Assembly: GCA_946611635.1 (NCBI GenBank)
Contig: CAMODW010000011.1
Location: 1 to 36,207 of the forward strand
Source: an uncultured Bacillota bacterium
GTDB lineage: Bacteria > Bacillota_I > Bacilli_A > RF39 > UBA660
Length of the DNA stretch: 36,207 nucleotides
Direction: 5' to 3'
Below the pieces are notes generated by a model. That model had not been told where the DNA came from, did no database searches, and saw nothing but the letters and a program-made list of their open reading frames with translations. The translations under genes and the position numbers were made by a program. The first letter of the stretch is position 1. The number at the start of each line of letters is the position of its first letter. Below are positions 22,186 through 29,969 of this stretch, in pieces.

Positions 22186-23751
22186 ATGAAAAATATTGCT
22201 AGTATAGGGAAAAAAATTGGTCTTAGTAAAGAATTAGAATTATATGGAAAAGACATGGCTAAAATAGATTTTACTAAATTAAATAATAATCAAGAAGGTA
22301 AATTAATATTAGTTACAGCAACTTCTCCAACACCATATGGAGAAGGTAAAACAACAATTAGCATTGGCTTATTAGATTCTCTTAATAAATTAGGAGTAAA
22401 AGCTATAGCTTCCTTAAGAGAACCTTCCTTAGGCCCAGTATTTGGAATGAAAGGTGGAGCTACAGGTGGAGGTAAGTCTACTATTGAACCTAGTACAGAA
22501 ATAAATCTTCATTTTACTGGTGATTTCCATGCTATAACTGCTGCTAATAATTTATTATGTGCTGCAATTGATAACCACATTCATCAAGGTAACAGTTTAC
22601 AAATAGATCCAAATAGAATAATGTTTAATAGATGTTTAGATGTAAACGATCGGGCTTTAAAAGATATAACTATCCATGGAAAAGACTATGAAAGAAAAGA
22701 ATCTTTTTCTATCACTGCTGCTTCAGAAATAATGGCAATTATTTGTCTAGCCAAAGATTATGATGATTTAAGAAATAGATTAGATAGTATTTTAATAGCT
22801 TATGATTTAAAAGGTAAACCATTATTTGCTAAAACACTATCTATTACTGGAGCAATACTAGCTTTACTAAAAAATGCTTTAAAACCAAATCTAGTTCAGA
22901 CTGCTTATGGTAATCCTGTCATAGTTCATGGTGGACCATTTGCTAATATAGCTCATGGATGTTCATCTTATTTAGCTACTTCTACTGCTCTAAAACTAGG
23001 TGATTATTGTATTACTGAGGCTGGATTTGGCTCTGATTTGGGAGCCTTAAAATTCTTTGACATTAAATGCCGAAAGAATAACTTACGCCCTGCAGTAACA
23101 GTTTTAGTAACTACTATTAGGGCTTTAAAATATAATGGCAATGAAGACCTTAAAGAAGGCTTGTCTAATCTTCAAGCTCATATAGATATTTTAAATAATT
23201 TTACTAAAAAAATAATTGTTTGTCTTAACAAATTTAATGAAGATCTAGAAGAAGAAATAAATATAGTAAAAGATTTTGTTGAAAAACAAGATATACCATT
23301 TACTATAAGTACATCTTATATAGAAGGAGAAAAAGGCTCTATAGAACTAGCCAAAAAAGTTTTAGAATATGATGAGGTATCCTATAGAGAAATATATAAT
23401 ATTGAAGATAAATTAGAAGATAAAATTAATAGAATAATAAAAGATATATACAAAGCAAGTAAAATAGAATATAGTCAAAAAGCTTTAGATATAATAAAGT
23501 TACTAAAAGACAATAATTTAGATAAATTACCAATATGTATTGCTAAGACACAATATTCAATATCAGATAATAAAGATTGTCTAGGATATCCTAAAAACTA
23601 TGATGTTACTGTAAAAAATATAAAATTATATAATGGCGCTGGTTTTATTACCATATACTTAGGTAATATAATTACAATGCCAGGATTAAATAAAGAACCT
23701 AATTATAAAAAAATTGATTTAATAAATAATGAGATAATAGGAGTAAAATAA
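22186..23751 (+). CDS. fhs: Formate-tetrahydrofolate ligase
   Basis: A 521-residue enzyme that makes 10-formyl-tetrahydrofolate from formate, ATP and tetrahydrofolate. Family signatures are TSPTPYGEGKTTISIGL (phosphate-binding loop), REPSLGPVFGMKGGATGGG, LHFTGDFHAITAANNL and TEAGFGSDLGALKFFDIKC. It is about 30 residues shorter than the usual ~555, with the reduction spread through the C-terminal half. The end MPGLNKEPNYKKIDL matches the family (MPGLP-type ending). AAAGGAG precedes ATG 22186. It is followed 24 nt later by the HD hydrolase. Its product is the formyl donor used by Fmt at 30896. Confidence 0.96.
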   Translation: MKNIASIGKKIGLSKELELYGKDMAKIDFTKLNNNQEGKLILVTATSPTPYGEGKTTISIGLLDSLNKLGVKAIASLREPSLGPVFGMKGGATGGGKSTIEPSTEINLHFTGDFHAITAANNLLCAAIDNHIHQGNSLQIDPNRIMFNRCLDVNDRALKDITIHGKDYERKESFSITAASEIMAIICLAKDYDDLRNRLDSILIAYDLKGKPLFAKTLSITGAILALLKNALKPNLVQTAYGNPVIVHGGPFANIAHGCSSYLATSTALKLGDYCITEAGFGSDLGALKFFDIKCRKNNLRPAVTVLVTTIRALKYNGNEDLKEGLSNLQAHIDILNNFTKKIIVCLNKFNEDLEEEINIVKDFVEKQDIPFTISTSYIEGEKGSIELAKKVLEYDEVSYREIYNIEDKLEDKINRIIKDIYKASKIEYSQKALDIIKLLKDNNLDKLPICIAKTQYSISDNKDCLGYPKNYDVTVKNIKLYNGAGFITIYLGNIITMPGLNKEPNYKKIDLINNEIIGVK

Positions 23752-23775
23752 AAGATAAAAAAACAGGAGGTTGCG

Positions 23776-24804
23776 ATGAGTCAAATAATAAGAGATTACA
23801 AATCTATATTTGTTGATAAAGAAGAATATCCATCCTTTATTGATGAATATTTAGCTACTCGTACTTTAAAAAGATTACAAGGAGATACACAATTTTGTGG
23901 TTGTGATTATACTAAAATATATAATACCAGAGCTATGTATACTCGTTATAATCATAGTGATATAGTAGCTCATATGACTTGGCATTTCGGTCATGATAAA
24001 ATCGAAACTATTAAAGCGGTTTTACACGATCATAAAACCCCTTGCTTTGCTCATACTATAGATTATTACTTTGGTGATTATCTAAATCAAGAAAAGTCCG
24101 AACAATACTTACGTAATGTAATAGTTAAAGATAAAAAACTAAAAAGCTTATTAAAAAGAGATGGTATTGAAATAGAAGAAGTGAGTAATCTAAGTGATTG
24201 CCCAATACTTGAAAACAAAACTCCAAGATTATGTACAGACCGTCTTGATGGCGTTTTACATACGGGATATATATGGCTTCAAACACATACTTTAGATACT
24301 ATTAAAGATATTTATGATAGTATGAAACTTCTAAAAAACGAAGACGGAACAAAAGAAATAGGTTTTATTGAAGAAAAACAATGTGTTAATTTTGCTGAGA
24401 TTGTTTCAGTGTATGCTAAAGAACTTCAAAGTGCAAGAAATAAATATGTGATGATGTATTTATCAGAATTAATAAAATTAGCTATAAATAATAGAATAAT
24501 AACTTTAGATGATCTCTATACCAAATCAGAATCCGAATTAATTAGAATTTTCTCTTCTAACTTTAATTCATGGTCTTTATTTAGAAATGCAACAAAAGTT
24601 TTAACTAGTGCTAATCCTGTCGATGGTAGATTTTGTGTCCATATAGAAACTAAAAGAAGAAATACAATACCACTACTTCAAAAAGATGGTGCTATCGATA
24701 GAATTACAAACTTATCAAGTGCAGCTCGAGATATATACCAGGAAATAGATGATTACAAAGAAAAAGGATATGGATTTGTTAAAAGCATTAAAACTATTAA
24801 TTAA
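23776..24804 (+). CDS. HD-domain phosphohydrolase
   Basis: A 342-residue soluble protein with an HD domain. The conserved histidine in RYNHSDIVAHMTWHFG, followed by the HD dyad in IKAVLHDHKTPCFAHTIDYY, supplies the metal ligands (H...HD...D pattern). A shorter helical segment follows (residues ~100-342). Relatives are HD-superfamily phosphohydrolases; dNTPase-like or phosphoesterase activity cannot be specified. Start ATG 23776 has AGGAGG 6 nt upstream. It lies 24 nt after fhs and is probably co-transcribed. No clear terminator follows; the non-coding RNA region begins immediately after. Confidence 0.82.
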   Translation: MSQIIRDYKSIFVDKEEYPSFIDEYLATRTLKRLQGDTQFCGCDYTKIYNTRAMYTRYNHSDIVAHMTWHFGHDKIETIKAVLHDHKTPCFAHTIDYYFGDYLNQEKSEQYLRNVIVKDKKLKSLLKRDGIEIEEVSNLSDCPILENKTPRLCTDRLDGVLHTGYIWLQTHTLDTIKDIYDSMKLLKNEDGTKEIGFIEEKQCVNFAEIVSVYAKELQSARNKYVMMYLSELIKLAINNRIITLDDLYTKSESELIRIFSSNFNSWSLFRNATKVLTSANPVDGRFCVHIETKRRNTIPLLQKDGAIDRITNLSSAARDIYQEIDDYKEKGYGFVKSIKTIN

Positions 24805-24843
24805 TAAAAGTTGATTACTTGACAATTATTATTTCTTTTGTGA

Positions 24844-24872
24844 TTGACAATAACTATTATAAATAGTATACT
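24844..24872 (+). promoter_or_regulatory. Consensus promoter of structured RNA 1
   Basis: TTGACA (24844-24849), exactly 17 bp, TATACT (24867-24872). Start would be near 24878. Much closer to the sigma-A consensus than most promoters here. Confidence 0.85.
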
Positions 24873-24890
24873 TAAGATACTTAATAGTAT
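24859..24890 (+). repeat. 32-bp direct repeat, copy 1 (RNA 1 promoter/5' end)
   Basis: Identical to 25206-25237. It spans the -10 box, the transcription start and the 5' pairing strand of the RNA. The spacing between copies is 347 bp. Confidence 0.95.
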
Positions 24891-25168
24891 TAGTGATTTG
24901 GATACTTTTAAATTTAAATCTCGAATTTAAATTTAATCTCTATCCATTACATCCTATATTATTTAGTGATTCGTTTACTAATATAATATAGATGTTATCA
25001 CAAAGATTAGTATTATTATATTAATCTTAAATCTGTATCTTATCTAACTATTAAGTATATATGTGTATAGTAGCAATAGGTGAGAAGCTATATTACAACT
25101 GTCACTGTTTTATAGTTAAAAAGCTACGGGAAAGGACATATTATAGACAGATAATATGTCTTTTTTTT
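24877..25168 (+). ncRNA. Structured RNA 1 of a tandem pair, unknown family
   Basis: A predicted ~290-nt transcript from the promoter at 24844 to the terminator at 25135. No protein frame of note. 5' strand ATACTTAATAGT (24877-24888) is exactly complementary to ACTATTAAGTAT (25047-25058). That partner sits in the loop of another hairpin (TCTTATCT 25038-25045 with AGGTGAGA 25078-25085, two G-U pairs), giving a large pseudoknot. Between them lie a 12-bp hairpin (24908-24919 with 24925-24936) on a GGATA/TATCC stem, a ~14-bp hairpin (24954-24967 with 24977-24991, one bulge) and AAGATTA/TAATCTT (25003-25009 with 25022-25028). Conserved with RNA 2: CTTATC, CTATTAAGTAT and ATTANANCTGTCA. It lacks tmRNA, RNase P, SRP and 6S hallmarks. 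Confidence 0.7.
25135..25168 (+). terminator. Terminator of structured RNA 1
   Basis: GACATATTAT (25135-25144), loop AGACAG, ATAATATGTC (25151-25160), then eight T. A textbook intrinsic terminator. Confidence 0.95.
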
Positions 25169-25190
25169 GTACATTTTTTATAAATGTGAA

Positions 25191-25219
25191 TTGACTTTAT
25201 ATTCAATAAATAGTATACT
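25191..25219 (+). promoter_or_regulatory. Consensus promoter of structured RNA 2
   Basis: TTGACT (25191-25196), exactly 17 bp, TATACT (25214-25219). Start near 25225. Confidence 0.85.
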
Positions 25220-25237
25220 TAAGATACTTAATAGTAT
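25206..25237 (+). repeat. 32-bp direct repeat, copy 2 (RNA 2 promoter/5' end)
   Basis: Identical to 24859-24890, covering the same -10 box and 5' pairing strand. Confidence 0.95.
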
Positions 25238-25582
25238 AGGGTATTTTATTTATGTGACGATACTTTTTTAAAACGGTGTATACTGTTTTGGATGACCTTT
25301 GTTACTGCGATAAAAGGCCCTTTTAAAAGGAACGGAGTGTCCGTTATTTGAGTGGTGCTGTTCTTTGTTAAAAGGCGTTTTAACACTGTAAACGGTCCTC
25401 ATAGGATAGGCTCAGTACTTTCTAGCTAATGACTAAATTAGTGATTTTAGTTTCTTATCAAGCTATTAAGTATACCGGTATGTGGCATTTTTGATAAGAG
25501 CCTCTGATTATATCTGTCAGTATAAGAAGGGCATGACAACCGCCACAAAAAAAACGTGTTGATTATCAATATGTTTTTTTTT
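25224..25582 (+). ncRNA. Structured RNA 2 of a tandem pair, leader of the metal ATPase gene
   Basis: A predicted ~360-nt transcript ending at a terminator 45 nt before the ATPase start. 5' strand ATACTTAATAG (25224-25234) is complementary to CTATTAAGTAT (25463-25473). That partner lies in the loop of TCTTATCAA/TTGATAAGA (25453-25461 with 25491-25499), the same pseudoknot plan as RNA 1. The interior differs and is less AT-rich, with small hairpins such as AACGGA-GTG-TCCGTT, GTTAAAA/TTTTAAC and TCCT-CAT-AGGA. TTGATAA (25491-25497) can also pair with TTATCAA (25563-25569) inside the terminator. A cis-acting attenuator is therefore possible; an independent small RNA is equally allowed. No known riboswitch consensus recognised. 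Confidence 0.68.
25553..25582 (+). terminator. Terminator of structured RNA 2
   Basis: AACGTGTTGA (25553-25562), loop TTA, TCAATATGTT (25566-25575) with two G-U pairs, then a T run. It lies upstream of the ATPase, so the ATPase needs readthrough or another start. Confidence 0.8.
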
Positions 25583-25626
25583 GACTTAAATAATAGTTGG
25601 TAATATACTAAATTAAGGAGGATAAA

Positions 25627-27678
25627 ATGAAAAAATATAAATACATAATTAATAATTTAGACTGTGCAAATTGTGCACGTGAAATAGAAGAAGGACTAAA
25701 TAAAGATAAGAGATTATGCAATGTACATGTAAACTTTAGTACATCTAAAATATCTTATGAAACAACTCATAACATTTCTTTAAAAGAATTAAATGAATTA
25801 GTAAAAAAAATAGAACCAGAAAGTTTTATTACTCAGGAAGATATAAATACCGAAACAGACTTTAATATTATTATATTTATAATAGCTATAGTAATATTTA
25901 TTATTAGTATTTTTGTAAAAAATAAAATAATAAACAATATGTTGTTAATAATTACATATATACTATTACTATATAAAATAATAATTAAAGCTAACAAAAT
26001 ACTTATAAATAATCATAGTATAGATGAAAACTTCTTAATATCAATATCTTGTATAGGAGCATTTTTAATCGGTTCAAAAGCTGAAGGTATTATGGTTATT
26101 ACTCTATATACTATTGGCAAATTATTAGAACATTATGCGATAAATAAATCACGTTCTTCTATAAAAAATATAATAGATTTAAAAGTTAAAAACGTTCAAA
26201 TTAAAGAGGGAACTAGTTATAAAGATGTACCAGTAGAAGAAGTAAATATAGGTGATGTTGTATTATTAAAAAAAGGTGATCGAGTTCCAATTGATGGAAT
26301 TATAAAAAAAGATTCTACATTTGATACCTCAAGTATTACAGGGGAAAGCGAATATGTAAAAATAAAAAAAGGAAAAAGTGTTTTCTCGGGATATATTAAT
26401 ATCGGAGATACTATAGAACTTGAAGTAACTAGTTTATATCAAGATTCAATGATTGCCAGAATATTGGATATAATGGAAGATGCTACTGAAAAAAAAGCTA
26501 AAACTGAAAATCTTGTTAGTAAGTGGAGTAAAATATATACCCCAGTTGTAATATCATTATCTCTTATATTATTCTTATTTCTTTCCTTTATAGGAAATTT
26601 AAGTTTTAAAGATTCTTTATATCGTTCTTTGACTTTCCTAGTTATATCATGCCCATGTGCGATTGTTATTTCTATACCATTGTCTTATTTTTCTGGACTT
26701 GGTATAGCTTCCAAAAATGGAATACTTATTAAAGGCAGCAACTATCTTGATCAAATATGTTCATTAAAAAAAATCATTTTCGATAAAACAGGAACACTAA
26801 CTACTGGTACATTTAATGTTGAAAGTATTGAAATAATCGATACTAATTATGATAAAGATAAAATAATAGAATTACTAAGGATGGGCGAATCAAAATCGCC
26901 ACATCCTATAGCAAAATCAATTATGAACTTAAGTAATAAAAAAATAGATGAAACTAAAATAAAAGATTATCACGAAGAAATAGGTCATGGAATAAGTTAT
27001 AGAATTAATAATAAAAAAGTATTTATAGGATCTAAAAAAATGTGTAATTGTGATTATGATACAGATCTTCATCTTAATGTAAATGGTAAACATATTGCTT
27101 CAATAACTATAAATGATGGATTAAAAGATGGTGTTAAAGAAACTATTAATTATTTAAATAATCAAAAAATAAAAACATACATGTTTACTGGTGATAAAAA
27201 TAATGTTGCTAAAGCTATAGCTGAATCTTTAAATATAAGCGATTATCAAAGTGAAATGTTACCAGAAGATAAATATAATTATTATGAAAAAGTATCAAGT
27301 AATATGTTGACTGCTTTTGTAGGTGATGGAATAAATGATGCTCCAACACTTAAAAGAGCCGATATAGGTATTTCTATGGGAAATGTTGGCTCAGAATCAG
27401 CAATAGAAGCATCAGATATAGTTATAATGAATGATGATATTAAAAAGATATCCCTATTATTTGAGATATCAAAATATACTAAAAAAATAATAATTGAAAG
27501 CTTAATCTTTTCTTTATCAATAAAAGTATTAACTCTTATATTAGGAAGTATAGGAATGGTTTCAATGTGGTTAGCTGTCTTAGCTGATACAGGAGTAACT
27601 TTAGTAACAGTGATAAATAGCTTAAGAATTATCAAGAAATATAACAATATTCAAAATAAAAATTCTTGTGTAACCTAG
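25627..27678 (+). CDS. P1B-2 type heavy-metal ATPase (Zn/Cd/Pb efflux)
   Basis: A 683-residue metal-pumping ATPase. One N-terminal HMA domain has CANC (C13/C16). Then come membrane helices, the actuator motif TGES, the metal-site C342-P-C344, D386KTGT (phosphorylated aspartate), a P-domain TGD and G566DGINDAP. The C-terminal membrane pair carries K633 and D654, 21 residues apart. That is the same spacing as the conserved Lys/Asp pair of ZntA-type P1B-2 pumps, supporting Zn/Cd/Pb rather than copper. It should export toxic metal using ATP. AAGGAGG precedes ATG 25627. The tandem structured RNAs and a terminator lie directly upstream and may control it. Confidence 0.93.
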   Translation: MKKYKYIINNLDCANCAREIEEGLNKDKRLCNVHVNFSTSKISYETTHNISLKELNELVKKIEPESFITQEDINTETDFNIIIFIIAIVIFIISIFVKNKIINNMLLIITYILLLYKIIIKANKILINNHSIDENFLISISCIGAFLIGSKAEGIMVITLYTIGKLLEHYAINKSRSSIKNIIDLKVKNVQIKEGTSYKDVPVEEVNIGDVVLLKKGDRVPIDGIIKKDSTFDTSSITGESEYVKIKKGKSVFSGYINIGDTIELEVTSLYQDSMIARILDIMEDATEKKAKTENLVSKWSKIYTPVVISLSLILFLFLSFIGNLSFKDSLYRSLTFLVISCPCAIVISIPLSYFSGLGIASKNGILIKGSNYLDQICSLKKIIFDKTGTLTTGTFNVESIEIIDTNYDKDKIIELLRMGESKSPHPIAKSIMNLSNKKIDETKIKDYHEEIGHGISYRINNKKVFIGSKKMCNCDYDTDLHLNVNGKHIASITINDGLKDGVKETINYLNNQKIKTYMFTGDKNNVAKAIAESLNISDYQSEMLPEDKYNYYEKVSSNMLTAFVGDGINDAPTLKRADIGISMGNVGSESAIEASDIVIMNDDIKKISLLFEISKYTKKIIIESLIFSLSIKVLTLILGSIGMVSMWLAVLADTGVTLVTVINSLRIIKKYNNIQNKNSCVT

Positions 27679-27721
27679 GAGCTAGATATATAATATTTCC
27701 TTGGAAGCGAGAAGAAGAAAA

Positions 27722-28639
27722 ATGGTTATAGGACAAAATAACGCTAAAAAAAAGCATAATGATATAGAAATATTTAAAACAGAAAACACAATAATACTAA
27801 CAGAAGCTCAATTGGAATATATAAAAAAAGAAAAAAAGATACTAGGATCAGGAATAGATGGAACAGTATACGGTATGGATTCTAAAACAGCATTTAAATT
27901 TTATCATAGTACTTTAGATGCAACAGAAGTATTTGAGGGAAAAGGTATATATGATAGTGACGGAGTTAATATAAGAGATATAAAAGAAACGCTGAGATAT
28001 GTTTGTAGGAATAATAATAAACCAATAAATTATATAGATTTAGACGGAGTTATGCTAGGTCGTGAGGAAGCAATACTAAGAGCAATTGAAAAACAAAAAG
28101 ATGTAAAACTAACATATCTTCCTCAAAAAATTATAAAAAAAGATAATAATAGAGTTATAGGTTGTGAATATAGAAGATATCAAACACCTCTAAGTGTCTA
28201 TGCAGTATCTTATATGCCATTTTTAAAAAAACGTAAAGAGATTATGTATAAATTATTTGTTAAGTTTAAAGAATTGGTAGATAATAATATATATCCTGTT
28301 ACTCTAGTTCAAAAAGATCCTTTATTTCCTTTTGGACGCCATGGAGCTAATGTATTATTATCTTTTAATTTAGAACCGATATTTATTGATCTAGACGGAA
28401 TAAGTACTATATATACTGAATCTTTCCATCAACGTTTATATGATAAAGCTTTTAGAGATTTTTCGATATTAGCAATGGAAGTAATATCAGGCTTAGATTA
28501 TGATTACGATGGAAATCAAGACATCGACCTAGATATTGTCGACTTAGTAGATCGTGGAATACCTTACGATATTGCAAGAGACTTTTATAATCAAGAAGGA
28601 TTTTCTACTGAGGAACAAGTATTACGACTATTAAAGTAG
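27722..28639 (+). CDS. Divergent protein-kinase-fold protein
   Basis: A 305-residue protein. Residues 41-50, LGSGIDGTVY, form a glycine-rich loop and AFK (K59) matches the ATP-binding lysine. Near residue 205, GRHGANVLLS followed by IFIDLDG gives H207xxN210 and D223xD225, resembling the catalytic-loop and DFG-equivalent positions of kinase-like (ABC1/aminoglycoside-kinase-like) folds. The usual HRD triad and long activation segment are missing. Ends in a helical domain. Whether it phosphorylates protein or small molecules is unknown. Start: ATG 27722, preceded by a purine-rich but weak site; an in-frame TTG at 27701 is possible. It begins 43 nt after the ATPase and precedes dnaB. Confidence 0.6.
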   Translation: MVIGQNNAKKKHNDIEIFKTENTIILTEAQLEYIKKEKKILGSGIDGTVYGMDSKTAFKFYHSTLDATEVFEGKGIYDSDGVNIRDIKETLRYVCRNNNKPINYIDLDGVMLGREEAILRAIEKQKDVKLTYLPQKIIKKDNNRVIGCEYRRYQTPLSVYAVSYMPFLKKRKEIMYKLFVKFKELVDNNIYPVTLVQKDPLFPFGRHGANVLLSFNLEPIFIDLDGISTIYTESFHQRLYDKAFRDFSILAMEVISGLDYDYDGNQDIDLDIVDLVDRGIPYDIARDFYNQEGFSTEEQVLRLLK

Positions 28640-28681
28640 AAAAAAATAAGATATAATAAACTATATGTAGAGGGTGGTTCA

Positions 28682-29965
28682 ATGGATAAAACTGTTACTT
28701 TATTACCGGCAGATACTTATAATGTAATATGCCGTACAATAATAAGTGAAGAAGATAAAAAGAATATTATTTCTCTATATGAACCAATAATTGGACCAAT
28801 AGCATTATCTTTATACTTAACATTAGAACATGATTTAAAACTATCTAATATTATATCAAGCGAATACAATCACCATCATTTAATGACTATAATGAGGAGC
28901 TCCTTAGAATCAATAAAACTTGCAAGAGAAACTCTAGAAGGAGTAGGGCTTATTAAAACTTATTATAAGGAAGGTAATACTAATTCCTTTGTTTATGAAT
29001 TATATTCTCCACTAGGAGCTAAAGAGTTCTTTAATTCACCGATATTTAATATTACCTTATATAATAATATTGGTAAAACAGAATATGATTTATTAAAATA
29101 TGAGTATCAAATTCCTAAAATTGATTTGAAAGATTATCAAGATATTACAAAAGCCTTAAACTTAACTTTTAAATCTTCTAGTACTTTAGAGCCATTTGAA
29201 ATAGCCGAAAGAAATGAACTAGATTTAAAACTAGAAAATGTTATAGATTTTGATTTAATCCTATCCTCTCTACCAAAAGGATTAATAAATGAAAAAGCAT
29301 TAACTAAAAAAACAAAAGAATTAATAGAACAATTAGCTTTTATCTATAATTTAGATAATTTAAAAATGATAGAGATATTACGTATGACTATAACTGAAAA
29401 AGGAACTTTTGATAGAGAAGAATTAAGAAAAATAGCTCGTAAGTATTATCAATATAACAATAATGGAAAATTACCAACATTAGTATATAGAACTCAACCT
29501 GATTATATAAAAAGTCCAATCGGAGATAAATCAACCAAAGCAAAAATTATTTATATGTTTGAAAATACAACACCTTATGACTTCCTAAAAATGAAAAACA
29601 AGGGAGTAGAACCATCTAATAGGGATTTAAGAATTATAGAAGGTTTAATGGTAGATTTAGAACTGTCTCCTTCGGTAGTAAATGTTCTAGTAGACTATGT
29701 TTTAAGAAAAAATAATAATAAATTAAATAAAGAATATATCGAGACTATTGGAATTCAATGGCGTCGAAGTAATATAAAGACAGCTACAGAAGCAATGGAA
29801 ATAGCTAAAAAAGAAAATAATAAAATAACCAAAAAGATTGAAAAGAATACCAATATTAAGCCAAAAGGAGAAAACCCTGCTTGGTTTAATGTTGATGCTA
29901 AAAAAGAAGAAATGAGTGCAGAAGAAATAAAAGAATTAGAAGATTTATTAAAAGAATATAGGTGA
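28682..29965 (+). CDS. dnaB: Replication initiation/helicase co-loader DnaB (Bacillus type)
   Basis: A 427-residue protein matching Bacillus DnaB, the DnaD-like co-loader (not the replicative helicase). The N-terminal winged-helix segment is DKKNIISLYEPIIGPIALSL, a family marker. The C-terminal half has the DnaD/DnaB helical domain (TPYDFLKMKNKG, LVDYVLRKNNNKLN). It works with PriA, DnaD and DnaI to load the replicative helicase. Start ATG 28682 follows AGGGTGG. The gap to dnaI is 4 nt, with the dnaI ribosome-binding site inside the dnaB end, so the two are translationally linked. Confidence 0.93.
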   Translation: MDKTVTLLPADTYNVICRTIISEEDKKNIISLYEPIIGPIALSLYLTLEHDLKLSNIISSEYNHHHLMTIMRSSLESIKLARETLEGVGLIKTYYKEGNTNSFVYELYSPLGAKEFFNSPIFNITLYNNIGKTEYDLLKYEYQIPKIDLKDYQDITKALNLTFKSSSTLEPFEIAERNELDLKLENVIDFDLILSSLPKGLINEKALTKKTKELIEQLAFIYNLDNLKMIEILRMTITEKGTFDREELRKIARKYYQYNNNGKLPTLVYRTQPDYIKSPIGDKSTKAKIIYMFENTTPYDFLKMKNKGVEPSNRDLRIIEGLMVDLELSPSVVNVLVDYVLRKNNNKLNKEYIETIGIQWRRSNIKTATEAMEIAKKENNKITKKIEKNTNIKPKGENPAWFNVDAKKEEMSAEEIKELEDLLKEYR

Positions 29966-29969
29966 TAAA

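Noticed and set aside
25071-25132. M-box (Mg riboswitch)-like AGGTGAGAAGCT in RNA 1
   Set aside because: The short resemblance is absent from the matching part of RNA 2, and the other conserved M-box elements are missing.
24877-25582. tmRNA, RNase P RNA, SRP RNA or 6S RNA
   Set aside because: No TTCGA-type T-loop or ACCA end, no RNase P GAGGAAAGTCC, no SRP GGAAG/AGCAG core, and the ends do not form the long 6S-type rod. Two dissimilar-interior tandem copies also do not fit.
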